In this document: positions 12,615-24,000 of the stretch, one piece after another
How the letters are laid out: each line of letters starts with the position of its first letter
Position numbering within the stretch: the first letter of the stretch is position 1
Assembly (NCBI GenBank): GCA_963277665.1
Contig: OY728163.1
Location: 1,901,360,644 to 1,901,424,643 of the forward strand
Direction of reading: 5' to 3'
Source: Viscum album
Taxonomy: Eukaryota > Streptophyta > Magnoliopsida > Santalales > Viscaceae
DNA length: 64,000 bases
Notes under the pieces: generated by a model
What the model was told of the DNA's origin: nothing
What the model saw: only the letters and a program-made list of their open reading frames with translations
Database searches by the model: none
Made by a program: the position numbers and the translations under genes

Positions 12615-12915
12615 GGGGGATCCTTTGGCTGATGTGATGCGTCACCTTAAACATCTTTTCCTACAATGAAACCTCTTTGTTAATATGATTTCACATCACT
12701 AGTACTGACACCATGATGAAGGTTCATATATGAACCCCTATAATTGGGTCCAGAAATAAGATCATCCACAAATAGATCAAGATGAATATCAATCATGCTG
12801 CCAAATTAATGCGGCCTATGACTTCAAACTATAGCCATGCATTCCCCATTGGCTCGCCTTTAAAATCATTTAGTATGAGTGCTCTTATCCTCACTAAATC
12901 AAATTAGGTAATTGG
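12615..12915. other. Spacer between copia and gypsy elements
   Basis: About 300 bases between the end of the copia 3' LTR and the start of the next element. No gene seen. Both boundaries are uncertain by tens of bases. Confidence 0.4.
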
Positions 12916-14077
12916 TGTGGCCTACCTGGTATCTTGAACATAATATTATTTGAGAAGAATTTAAGCCACTGCAATATGGGAATATCCTTCTTCCCTACTA
13001 GGTGGTCACTCCCCTCGAACGATTGAGTGCACAACGATCGATCGATCACAACATGTCAAGTTTCTAGCCAAATGAATCATTCCAAGGAAAAATGATGAAT
13101 GAGGGAATAAAAGAATCAATCAAAAATGTGGAATTAGCCTTGATTGTTGTTCATTCCAAATGTGGTACTTTTCCTTTATATGGAAAATGAAATAAAAAAA
13201 GTAATCACCATATCATTTTCCCATCAAAACCCAAAAATTTAAATCCCATCCAGTAATAATGATCAATCCACTGACCAATCTTTTTGTTGATTGGACGGAA
13301 TTCATTGTGGAATTCAAGAACAGGGAAGATAAATCAAATCAAAAAACTCTACCTCGCTTCAGTTTGATCACTAATGAAGAACAATGTCTGCAACGTTTTT
13401 GTGGGAAAGATCCATTTAATCTAATGTTCGTCATTATTAATTCACCAATCCATTGGTGTTCATCGGAGAGAGCTCCATATTCTTGACTCAATGTATGTCA
13501 TTGTTCATGTCATAACCTTCTATTCCTAAAAATTATGAATTAAAAGAAAAGGTGTAATTGTTTCATGAATAAAACATTTTTATTAACATATTATAATGAT
13601 GTTTACCTCCAAAAACTAACTATCATAGTCGACCCATGATCACCGATATTAGGTATCACCTAAGGCAAAAACCCCATATTAACATAGTGGTGGTATTGTA
13701 TTTCCAATATGAGTTACCAATTCTAAGTTATTATGAATTTAAAATAAAATAAAATAATTTAATTTTTTTTATTTATGGTTACATATCTGGTTGTTTTTGC
13801 TATGGATGACCCGCAACGATGAAGTTTAGTTCACACCTAGGGTAAAGCCACTATTCTATGTTCTACGGTACCCTCAAATTTCATCTTAGGGAATTCATGT
13901 AAATGTTATTTTAATTTTTATGAAAAGTCATGTGATTATGTTTAAAAAAAAATAAAAAAATAGTGAATTGTTCTGGGAACATTGGTCCATGAAATCTCAC
14001 TATGCCTTATCGAATTCTCCCTATATTTTCACAAATAATTTATATAAATACATTTTGGAGAAATATGAGAAATTACA
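12916..14077 (-). repeat. 3' LTR of the minus-strand gypsy element
   Basis: It pairs with 19848-21026: 'gatcgatcacaacatgtcaa' (13039) against 'gatatatcaaaacatgttaa' (19989), 'cattttcccatcaaaaccca' (13215) against 'cattctcccatcaaaaaccc' (20164), and 'gataaatcaaatcaaaaaac' (13328) against 'aagaaatcaaatcaaaaaca' (20279). On the sense strand it opens TGTAATTTC, preceded by a decayed version of the GAGGACGAAATTT motif that often precedes the 3' LTR in plant chromoviruses. The 75-codon frame at 13259-13486 is a chance frame. Confidence 0.75.
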
Positions 14078-14350
14078 TTATCAAAACCATAGGTAATTAT
14101 ATCTTCAAAACCCAAAACAAAGGGATACACATATAGTTGAAGTTATTTAGCATGAATTAGAGACTTCTACTCTCATGTTCTCTCCTTTATATTCTCATCC
14201 GTCTACTAAACACGCACCAGATGTATCAACTGCCGACAAAAGATCCCCTTCTTTCAATCATTGATCTCCAACAACTTTTTAGAAAAAGTCACCCCCTTTA
14301 ATGATGTGTGATGAATCATGCATGTATCTCCTCATCTGGGAGAAATGGAA
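14078..14350 (-). other. 3' untranslated tail of the minus-strand gypsy element
   Basis: Between the end of the integrase-like sequence and the 3' LTR. The sense strand has purine-rich runs ('aaaggagagaacatgagagt' near 14170-14195 and 'aaagggggtgac' near 14290), either of which could be the old polypurine tract. No gene seen. Confidence 0.4.
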
Positions 14351-14354
14351 AAAG

Positions 14355-15330
14355 TCATGTACCTAGTCTGACTGTGGGGGTAGAGTCGAGTTGTAAGCCA
14401 CCTAGACAACTCTGTGTAGTATTAGAAAAGGCACAATGAACCTCAAAGATAGCTTTTTGTCCCAGATAAATCATTTCATCTCTCATTGAGAAGAGACCCA
14501 AAATAAGACAAGGTCTCTCTCTTAAAACACCAAAGGCCACTTTTTATTGTTATAATATTATTTATGATGGATATGTGTAGTATTCATGTACACCTAGATG
14601 ACCTGCAACCTCTTTTTAGTCACCTTCACCAACTTCGGTCCTATGAGCATGACTCTATTCTGTCAGTCTAGCATGGTGGTGACCTACAATATCGCCCATA
14701 AAGAGCCTTGAATGGATCCATAATGATGTTATAGGGGTAGATTTTGTTGTATGGAAAATCCACCAGAGGTATGAGATCCTACAAACTATAGTCAAAACAA
14801 AAAAATGAAATTATGAATAATGCCTTCCTAAACCTGAATGGTCCTCTTCATCTGTACATCCTTCTGGGGAAGAAACTTCATGCTCAAGCATAACTATGTC
14901 CCAAACACCTCCTTTAATCCCTTCCACAATCATGAGGTGATGTGAGGATCATAATATAAAACAATAATTTATGTAACTCCATAAAGTAGAATTATATCAT
15001 GTATATAGAGGCTTCTCAAGATCTCTACTGAATATTGATACTAGATAGATAGAAAGTGGGACGACATGGTGAGTGATTCAACCATTACCCAGATGAAATC
15101 ATTGCCCCTCCATGTATGTGCTAAACACATCAAAATTTTACTTTTTATCCAATCCCACTTCCATTCCAACACCTCAAGGGGTTGATTCAAACTCACTAGA
15201 ACGTGATGCCCAGTATTCATTGGTTGACAAATATGGAATCGAGAAACAAACAATAGAAATTACTTCTTCACCCCTGGAAATCAAATTGGCATTGATGGTT
15301 TGGGTACATATTCTCTACACCCAGCAGTAG
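14355..15330 (-). pseudogene. Ty3/gypsy integrase, broken
   Basis: Integrase inserts the DNA copy into the host genome. Reading down the minus strand: the zinc-region end 'FVSRFHICQ' (about 15225-15253; family FVxxCxxCQ, first Cys reading Phe), 'LEVLEWKWDWI' (about 15165; family LPIPEWKWExI), 'DFIWVMVESLTMSSHFLSI' (15041-15100; family DAIWVIVDRLTKSAHFxP), then shifted remnants of the 'FHPQTDGQSERTIQ' block (about 14840-14880) and of 'LPLxExAYNNSYHSSI' (about 14720-14760). The first core Asp position falls in a region of shifts. A 61-codon frame at 14355-14540 lies where the integrase C-terminus or chromodomain would be, with only a faint match. Confidence 0.85.
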
Positions 15331-15634
15331 AACCAAAGGGGATATGTGGAACTCCCTCATATAGTCCTCCTACAATTCCATTGGAACAACTGTGTGACCT
15401 CTGATAAGAAAGATATAATCCCAACTTGTTGAATATCTATTAGGGGCATGCCCCATGTATAATTGAGCATGTTAGGTCTTATAGTCGATATCCCCATGTT
15501 GTGCCTCCATGACATGTTGTAAGGGTGGAGGGGTGACAACCATCGACTAGAGGTAATATGCTCCATCTCTATCTAGAAAACATATTTATATTGTAGATAA
15601 CTACTCTAACACCTCACTCAGAAACTACCATATG
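15331..15634 (-). pseudogene. RNase H-integrase linker of the minus-strand gypsy element
   Basis: A 69-codon open stretch (15357-15566, minus) between the RNase H end and the integrase zinc region. In gypsy elements this holds the variable linker and the His pair of the integrase zinc site. I cannot place the His residues surely. Confidence 0.5.
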
Positions 15635-16075
15635 GATCACCTAATCAGAGCATTCACTGCTACATTATCCTTCCCATGAGTATAGACAATCTAAATGTCA
15701 TTGTCCTCTAGAAACTATAACCATAGTACATATCTTTTGTTCAGATCATTCAGAGAGAAGGTATACTTGCCAATATTTTGCTTGAAGAAGATGATAAACT
15801 GCTTTCCCATCTGGTAGTGTCACCACATATACGATTTGAAGACAAATATTTCTAACTCAAGATCATGGATCACATAGTTTTTCTCATGTGATTTAAACTA
15901 GTGTGAACCATAGGCAATAACTGCTTTCCTATACCTCATGACACAACCAAGCTCGGTCGCTGATGCATCACATAATACTTCATACTCTACACCCTCCTCT
16001 AGAAACCTCAAGAAGGGAGTTCTCATCAAACTTTGAATCAACCTCCACTATATCCATTGAAACTCTTGTATCTGA
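15635..16075 (-). pseudogene. Ty3/gypsy RT C-terminus and RNase H, broken
   Basis: The minus-strand translation follows the family closely: 'EFQW' (about 16060; family KFxWT), 'DASATELGCVM' (about 15940-15970; family DASGxGLGCVLM), 'VIAYGSH' (about 15915; family VIAYASRQL), 'SHEKNYVIHDLELEIFVF' (15845-15900; family PHExNYPTHDLELAAVVF), 'KYTFSLNDLNKRYVLWL' (15720-15770; family KYIFTQKDLNMRQRRWL) and a decayed 'HPGKANVVADAL' end (15640-15680). The match to gypsy RNase H is among the best in the window. A few stops interrupt it. Confidence 0.9.
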
Positions 16076-16111
16076 GATGACCTGTCTAAGATCCATGAAG
16101 AACACCTAGGG

Positions 16112-16483
16112 CTACCTAGGGTGAAGCACTAAGTCTCTGGAATCCCTTCCTCTCCATGTCCTCAACTGCACTCTCAGTTCATGAAACTCTTTAGAATCCA
16201 TCCTATATCCTGGTAAATATATCAGTTTAATCCTTTGGTGTATATCAACAAATAAATATAACAATCGACGGGGAGGTAAACTTGAAATATATTCAGGGAA
16301 TAACTCCTTATACTCCTTCACCATTACAAGAAAATGATGACTCAAAACATCCACGACATTGAGGGTCGGGCTAGCCAACTGAAGATTATTCAGTTGCACC
16401 ATCCTATGTGTGGGCCCATCCTGAGTTGTAAGGAATCCCATTTTCTGATAAAAAGGGATACCTTGTTCTATTTTTGTGGACAA
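16112..16483 (-). pseudogene. Protease-RT linker and RT N-terminus, 123-codon open frame
   Basis: The longest open frame of the window. Residues about 55-65 read 'VKEYKELFPEYISSLPPRR', matching the gypsy pattern VxEFxDVFPEDLPGLPPxR that lies just before RT. Residues about 93-108 read 'YRMDSKEFHELRVQL', matching YRMAPxELKELKxQL at the start of RT. The frame then ends at about 16112, and the sequence resumes at the RT C-terminus by about 16060. The RT palm with its catalytic YVDD/FIDD box is therefore missing: a deletion of roughly 600 bases compared with a normal element. ATG is not a true start; the protein was part of a polyprotein. Confidence 0.85.
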
Positions 16484-17029
16484 ACGACACCTTTTTTCTA
16501 AAACAATAAATCTGAAAATAAAATATGTCTACTATTCCATACTGGGAATGACATTTTAAGTCCTCGATGCATCTACCAAGAGATCCCAACCAAAAATATC
16601 TTCTTTTATATTCAGGTCACACTATCGTTAATACTATGTGATCATCGATTCTCCTCTAGTAGGTGTCTCTACATGAATGGATCATGTCACTGGTTTAACT
16701 GAAATATCTATGTATCAAACACAAAAAGTGGAACGAAATGAAATCACTAGCACATGTGTCTATCTACTATAAAAAAATTAAAAATACACAGATCATACCT
16801 TGAATGATTCCTGGAGTCTTATGGTCATAATCCTTGATAGCCTGCAGCTATCATATCCCCTATACTCTAGTTCCATAATTTTTTTTATAAACCACCTAGC
16901 GGTGGCGGTGGAAACACGTAAAAAATTTGGCCACCTACTACTACTTCACAACTCCTCTTCCATGTATTCCACCTGAATGATCTATCTTATCCTACAATTG
17001 ACTCTTCCTTGTTGGTTCATCAACTGACT
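16484..17029 (-). pseudogene. Probable protease region of the minus-strand gypsy element
   Basis: Between the gag zinc-knuckle-like sequence and the RT linker, where gypsy protease (DTGAxxxF active site) belongs. A 61-codon minus frame (16404-16589) runs in from RT. I did not find the active-site motif, so the call is from position. Confidence 0.4.
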
Positions 17030-18000
17030 CTATTAATACATCCTTAATAATGGGACTATCTCACATGGAATGTCCATTACCATGACAAGTGTAGAAACAC
17101 CTCTTACTCACGGAACTAGCATTCCCATGGAACATTTGATGAAAACTCCGGTTATGTGGATAATATAACACACATGCTATCATTAGGTCTATATACCACT
17201 ACATCCTTGGTGGTTGCTGCCTTAGAATCCTATGATATGTATTTGGACCCTCTGTCTCATTATCCAATGCCGAAAGATCCATCCACGACTCAATCTGGCA
17301 AGCTACATCAACTAGAACAACCAGAGGTGGGTCTAAGACCTGATCAATAGGAGAAAGTTACATCTATTGACCATCCTAAAGAAAAAATGCCCAATGACTG
17401 GCTCCCATCAAGGAGGCCCTGTCATACATCATGTCGAACACCCGGTCCTCCTATGTAAACCTCATCGGCTGGAGTTGTGAATATGTCCTTTATGAAAAAT
17501 AGATGTATCATGGTTAAATGAGTATACCTGGTGAGATGACTCAAAAAAGAAATGGAAAACACAACCCATTATTATATGATGAATGTACCTTTAATTTTCC
17601 ATACAACTCTTTTTTCATGTTTCTAGTTAAAATGCAGCTGCCCAGAGTCCTAGTGTATGGATACATCGGTTTCCTCACAAATAGTGGATTCACTGTCCCG
17701 AATGCCGAATAGGAAACACTCGACACTGTTGACCCAATCCAACCTCAACAACTCTTGGTCCGTAATTAAATCCAACCTCTATATGATGCCACTCTGTTTT
17801 GACCAATCCTAGAAGGGCCCACCTCGTGACAACCCCAAGAATGCCTCCAATAAGTTAGTGGATGGTGACTAGTGATGATTAAGAATATCCCACATGTGGG
17901 AGACATTTTCTGAAGTACCTATACACACGCACACATCACTATATTAGAAATACAGAAATGAAAAAAATAATAAGAAATAAAATTCAACCATAAAAATATA
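17030..18000 (-). pseudogene. Gag remnant with degenerate zinc knuckle
   Basis: Near 17050-17110 the minus strand reads 'RCFYTCHGNGHSM' followed by a stop and 'DSP'. This resembles the CxxCxxxGHxxxxC zinc knuckle of gag (CFxCGxxGHxxxxCP), with an inserted residue and the last Cys lost. Further upstream (17700-17760) 'DWVNSVECFLFGI' recalls the 'DWIxxMExIF' part of gypsy gag. Gag packages element RNA and forms the particle. Open frames at 17156-17350 and 17518-17712 on the plus strand are antisense shadows. Confidence 0.5.
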
Positions 18001-18587
18001 TCCCAACTAATTGAGTATGATAATATTTTTACATGAAATAATGTACAATCAATTCTGAATACAAGACCACCAAAAAGTGTCTACAAATCTCAAAGTCCAA
18101 CCTATAAACAAAGGTATATGGACTTTTCTCTTCAGTTTTATAAGAACACCCCTGTCTTAACTCAACAAGAAGCATCAATTACTGGTCCTCATGGAACTCT
18201 ATAAAAAGGTCTAATTTTTTAAAAATATATGACACATGCGAGAAAATCTCATGAAGTGTTGATTAAAACAATACTTAGTTGGACTCCATGAAAACACAAA
18301 GTAATACCACATAAGAAACACCACAAAGAATATACGACATAGATGTAACAAAAAGGAAAAACACCACTAATAAGATGTAGTGAAATCAAAAAAGGTATAT
18401 TTATATAGAACATATATCAAGAAAAACTAGGTATATTCAAAATGGATTCCAAGCCACAAAATCTCATTCACTGCCAGCTACGCGGTTCCACTCATAGTAT
18501 ACTCGCCCCCGGGAGATATCACTCTAGTTGTATGATAGAAGCGCATAGAACAGGTCAAAAAATAGTACCTAAGAGAACACTAGGGGC

Positions 18588-18908
18588 TTGGAATGTTACG
18601 TAGTTTCTATAAGACATCCCATCTCGCAAATATGTAGAGTTATAAAAACCCACAATGTGTCGGTAACACATAGAGTTTTGTTAACACAAAGAGTGTCAGT
18701 AACACATGGAATATCGATAAGTCATAAATCCCCTGAGTCATGTATTCACAAATTAATATCTAAACATCAACCGCTAAAAGATTCTGTACACACCCTCATC
18801 ATGTATAGTAATGTTTCATGTGAAGAATCTAATCTGGATACACAAATTAGAGGTTCAATGCCAATGGCTCACTTGGTACACCTAGACCAGATAGAAACAT
18901 CAACCTAG
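18588..18908 (+). other. 106-codon antisense open frame containing hexapeptide repeats
   Basis: Opposite to the gypsy sense strand. It starts at ATG 18588 and ends at TAG 18906. Residues about 22-45 hold a 6-residue repeat, 'THNVSV THRVLL TQRVSV' and further copies, produced by the 18-bp tandem repeat, whose unit length is a multiple of three. I know of no family it belongs to. Most likely it is a by-product of the tandem repeat, but it is the second longest open frame in the window. Confidence 0.2.
18648..18737 (+). repeat. 18-bp tandem repeat, about 5 units
   Basis: Units begin at 18648, 18666, 18684, 18702 and 18720. Three middle units share 'acacA-agagt-t-gtta' style sequence (ACACATAGAGTTTTGTTA, ACACAAAGAGTGTCAGTA, ACACATGGAATATCGATA). 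The first and last are more diverged. It lies in the leader of the minus-strand gypsy element. Confidence 0.75.
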
Positions 18909-19822
18909 ATCGTGGATATTATCATGTGTAAATATTGGTCACACTATCTCAACAAACCCTATCAAGGTACAAGGAAGAGTAGTGAGAACCAACTGAGCCT
19001 CTCAGTTTGATACATGCTCCAACCGGCTATGTCAACAATCGAATCCGGACTCAGACACCTCACATCTGAATATAGGTCAACCTCTTTGAGGGGAATTAGA
19101 TCATGTGTCAAACACTCATAAGAAAAGACCAAGGATGGGCTCTCAATACTTCTTATAAAACTAAAATCCACAAAGATATCTAAAATGGACCTCCCCATCA
19201 CAGGGGTCCCAACATCATAGAAGTCTCATCAATCAGACAATTTGTTTGATTGATATGGACATTTTAGTGAAAAGGCCAGATTTGAGTCCGACCAGACTAG
19301 GTTAGGCCAACCCATACTGGTCAATCTGACCCGGGCTAGTCTGGTAAGAACCAGCCGAGCCCGAGGCCCGCTGGGTAGTTGGGACTAACTCATAGAGCCG
19401 CTAGAGTAGCATGGTTCATCTTGTCCACCCAGTGCTACGAGACAGTTTGGTTGCACTGCACGTGGTGCGTAGGACCATGTGCCTCCATCTGGTCAATGCG
19501 ACGATTCTGCATTCAATTTGAATGCCCACGACATCCTATCTGCCCCATAGCCTTTTACCACCACAACCCCACACAAATACCCCAACCCTATATGGGGATC
19601 CCTTATCTGTATCCGTAGTCACAGCCCGTGACACTGCTCCATATATGCACTACCACATAGCCCCACTAGGTCGCATTCCTCCTCAACCGGTCACTGCTGA
19701 CAGCCCACCATTGTGTTCCATGTGCCATCACCAGCACACTGGTCGACCCTCTCACAGGGCACCAGTTCACCTCTAGTGCTCCATATTTTGAAATGGAAGC
19801 ATGTCTTCAATCCTTGGGTCAC

Positions 19823-19837
19823 GCTCTTGATCGACCA
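19823..19837 (-). promoter_or_regulatory. Degenerate primer-binding site
   Basis: The plus strand reads GCTCTTGATCGACCA, similar to GCTCTGATACCA, the complement of the tRNA-Met site TGGTATCAGAGC, with small insertions. It lies about 10 bases inside the 5' LTR, as expected for a minus-strand element. Confidence 0.5.
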
Positions 19838-19847
19838 AGGTTCATAC

Positions 19848-21026
19848 TGATGAAAAAACATTAAAATGAAAATATCTTACATCTCTCATTGATCCAAATA
19901 ATGTCATATTCATCACACCTTCATTATACCATTCAATCCCAAAATTGTGATATCATATCTTTATGCCATGGATCGAGTTTGCAACAATTGATATATCAAA
20001 ACATGTTAAGTAGTGGGCCAAATGAAGAATTCCCACGATGAATGATAAACAGGGTGAGAAAAGCATAAATCAACCAAGTGGAATTGTCCTTGATCTATTT
20101 TTTTTTATATAGTGTTTATTTTTCATTATAAGGACATTTGAAATCTAAAAAATAATCACACAATCATTCTCCCATCAAAAACCCCCAAAGATAAATCACA
20201 TCCCATAACCCCAATCGATCTGTAGGCCAATATGATTCTTAACTGGCCATGTTCATCATGAAATTCATGAATGGGTAAAAGAAATCAAATCAAAAACACC
20301 CTAAATAGATTTGGTTTGATCCCTAATATAGAATGGTCATTGCGTCGTTATCTTGGGCAAGATCCTTCAAATCCAAGGATCGTCATTCTTGATTCTCCAT
20401 TTTGTTATTGTTCATTGTAGAGAGATTAATATCCTTAACTAAGAGGATTTATAGGGTTATGTTATAATCCTGGATTATTGAAATGTGTTAATTAAAATAA
20501 AATGAATCAATGATTTATGAATAAAATATTTTTATTAAAATATTTTAATGTTATTGATGTCCAAAAAATAACTTTCATAGCCAACACCTGCTGGCTGTTG
20601 TTAGGACACACCTAAAGAAAACACCTTCTTACGAAATCAACGATGGTTTCATATTTCCAAAATGAGTTACCATTTATTATTTATTAGGATTTGAAATTAA
20701 AATAATTTTATTTAATAATTTTATTTATGATTACGCCCCCGTTGGTTTTTTCTAGAGATGACCAGCAGCAACCAAGGTTTGATCACACCTAGGTTAAAGA
20801 AACTATTCTGAGTTCAACTGTGCCCTCAAATTTCTAGTACAAAAACCATTAAAATTTCATTTCACTCTTTAAGACGGGTAGTGTGCTTGTGCTATTAAAA
20901 AATTAAAAAAAATCAGTGAATCGTTCTAGAAATACTAGGCCTTAGAGTCACGTGTCGTCTCAGTACACACAAATTTTTTCAAAATATTTTCTACAAATAA
21001 ATCCATGGAAAATCTAATTCATTACA
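19848..21026 (-). repeat. 5' LTR of the minus-strand gypsy element
   Basis: It pairs with 12916-14077 (matching blocks given there). On the sense strand it starts TGTAATGAATTAG at 21026 and ends near 19848. The pair differs at many positions, so the insertion is old. Confidence 0.75.
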
Positions 21027-24000
21027 CTATAAGAAAATATTGGATTCTCCACACCTATCCTTCTCATTATATGATGGTGAAAATATTACTATGGCGTTAT
21101 TAAGTGAAATATTTCATAAGATTCATGTTTTATGAATATCGTGCAGAATCGTCATGTGAAACTTTCTCTCTTGTGGGTTAGGAGATTAATATAAAAAACT
21201 ACATTGACAATAATAATGAATTTTATATTCAATGTCGATCCATAAGAATTTCTTTCAGAATTCATTCACATTTTTAAATCATTATAGTTTAAATTTGAAT
21301 AATAATATTATTTAAAATGTATTTAATTAAACACTCTTCTTAGATTTATGGTTTCAATATTTGGGCCTGTAAAAAATAATTAAACAACCTAAATCTTATT
21401 TGAAAAGGGTTTATTTCTATAAATTTTTATAATTCTTCTAGAATTATTACTTCATTAAGTGATATTTTTTTACGACAACAAAAATATTTTAATAATGGTT
21501 TTATTTGAAAGTTACAAGATATAATTTATCCTGATGATATATTTAAAAAAATAGTTGTGAAGAAGATAAATTATTAAATTCAATATAAATTGGTTGTTAT
21601 AGAAGCTAAATATTCTAAAAATTCAATTATATTGGGATAATTCAAGCAAAATATAAATATTCTATTTCAATAAAAGAATTATATGAATACAATAGACAAG
21701 AATTCTTGGATGGTGGAGATGATTAGCACAATCAAATACATATAATGCACATTAGATTTTATGATGATGATGACGATGAATGATTCAAATGTGATGATGA
21801 ATATAAAATAACAATTTCCAATCAAAAAAATTAAAACAATATGTATTATTTTCTAGGAGGAAATAATATTTATTTGATTGAAAGATAAATAAAAACCCCT
21901 TAATAAATCATGAAATACATTATACTAAGAAAAATATTTGGTATATGATTAGTATATTATATAATTTACATTAAAAATTCTATAATCTAGATTCATAATA
22001 AATTTTTACTTTTATACATATGTTATTCCATTGCATGTTTAGATATGAAATATTTTTATTTTCAACTAAATGTAAATTTTTTCTTTCATAAGAAAATATT
22101 CAATTTAATGAAGAATATATAACATATTTTTTAAAATTTCTAGAATGTGTAAAATAATTGACTTAGCTAATTTTAAGAAAATTCCATTATATAAACCAAT
22201 ATAATAAATATTTTATATAATATATATTATGAAATATCAATTCATTCAAGATATAATAATTATATCTTATATAGAATTCATATGTAATAAATAGTTTTAA
22301 CCATTTGATGAAATGTAATGTTATTTTGTATAAAACATCCTAGAATATTAATACACAATATCCGTCAACATTAATATAAAATATTATATAAATAAATAAT
22401 ATTTATAATAATATATTTTAAACAAAATGAATGATTTTATGTTTTGTGAAATCCCATATATAAAAATTTGTTACCTGGAACACTAATTCATTAAAAATTA
22501 GATTAGGAATGAATAATAAAATAATAAATAATAAATAATAAATTAAAATACTAGCCAATATATTAAAAAATTAAAAGTCATTTAATATATTAAATACTCT
22601 GAAATATTTAATGAAATTTCAGAAAAAACAATAAATCACAATGTACTATAATTATTAATTTCTTATAAAACCCCATTTTTACTTTTATTTTTTAAATGAT
22701 TGAATGAATTAAAACGTTGAGTTATGATATGTATAACAGAAAATTGACAATTTAGAATTAATTTTTAATATCTAATGGATTATATTAAATATATTCGATA
22801 TATAATTATACATATATATTAATATATTATAATTCATGGCATAAATATTATTAAATTTTTTTTTTTTAAATATGTATAATTGAAAACTATATTTTATTTT
22901 TAAGGGTCCTGTAAAGACTATCTATAAATAATCCCCACCTAATACTCATGTTTTCCTATAAAAATTACCATACATTCAAATAAATCATTTCCTTCTGAAA
23001 ATATAATCCATATTTAGACTAATTTTTCTTCAAACTATTTTTAAAATTGATTGCATCATATTTATGAGAGATCACAGTGATGAATTCCAAAACATTGCTG
23101 TTATTTTTTATAATTCATAGAAATTTGCATTTTTTAGTCCTCATTTTTTTAATGTTATATCTTTGTAGTTATTTTCTATTTCAATTTTGTGGTATGAACA
23201 TTATGTTCTAATTTAAAGAGTATTGAAAATGTTTCTTTTAATTTTTTTCTAATATAATTTCGTCTAAAACATGGGTTCTTACATTATTCATAAATTAAAA
23301 TTTTTCAAGTTCATTAATTAACCAAATTTTTATTTAGTTCATAATAATTTTTAATTTAAAATATTTCTATAAAAACATTTAAACATTACCTAATTTATAT
23401 CATTTTATATGCATTTACATTAACTTTATTTAATAATTTTTCACAATAATTTATTAAAAAATAAATTTGTGGAAGTTTTTTATTTCACACTAATTACCTC
23501 TTAACATAATTTATTCTATCTCATAGAACATTCTTACAACATATCTAAAACATATAATCTCACTAATTGATGATTTCTATTTTATACCATAATTATTTCA
23601 TTGATTGATAGTTATATAAATCATATGGGTAACTAATACGCCAACCACAACATCCTCATCACTTATCTTTTTCGACAAACATGCCATCACTTTACAATAA
23701 ATACTATATTATCCCACATTAACCTTATTCACTGATTCTATAAAAAACCTGAAATCACCTCTCTTTAAAAAAAATCACCACACAATTACGAGGACCATTC
23801 CAATAACAATTATTTATATGAAAAAATAGTAATAAATCAACTATTCTATTTGCTTCATCATATAATAAATATTTCATCAAGTTCTTATTCCACACTTTGT
23901 TATCTCATAAACAATAATATGTTATCTATTCAATTATAAAATAATTAATTAAAAAACCAAATTATAGAAATCATTCTAATTATATAACTAACCATACAAT

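Larger units (their letters stand above)
18001..19822 (-). other. Long leader or gag N-terminal region of the minus-strand gypsy element
   Basis: About 1.8 kb between the gag remnant and the primer site, longer than a usual leader. It contains an 18-bp tandem repeat (18648-18737), a 79-codon minus frame (18962-19201) with no recognised domain, and a strikingly GC-richer block (about 19270-19790). On the minus strand this block has a long, fairly open frame from about 19610 down to 19270. That may be the start of gag, but I see no known motif. Confidence 0.4.
12916..21026 (-). mobile_element. Ty3/gypsy LTR retrotransposon on minus strand, deleted in RT
   Basis: About 8.1 kb, read on the minus strand: 5' LTR 19848-21026, primer site 19823-19837, leader and gag (about 17.0-19.8 kb), RT N-terminus, RNase H, integrase, then 3' LTR 12916-14077. 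RT-RNase H before integrase is the gypsy order. The LTRs (about 1162 and 1179 bases) align end to end and start TGTAAT on the sense strand, like many plant chromoviruses. The catalytic half of RT is missing and every frame has stops, so the copy is dead. Confidence 0.85.

Noticed and set aside
19379..19776. Overlapping plus-strand frames of 79 and 84 codons in the GC-rich block
   Set aside because: They are antisense to the gypsy element. Higher GC content lengthens all frames there, and no motif is visible.
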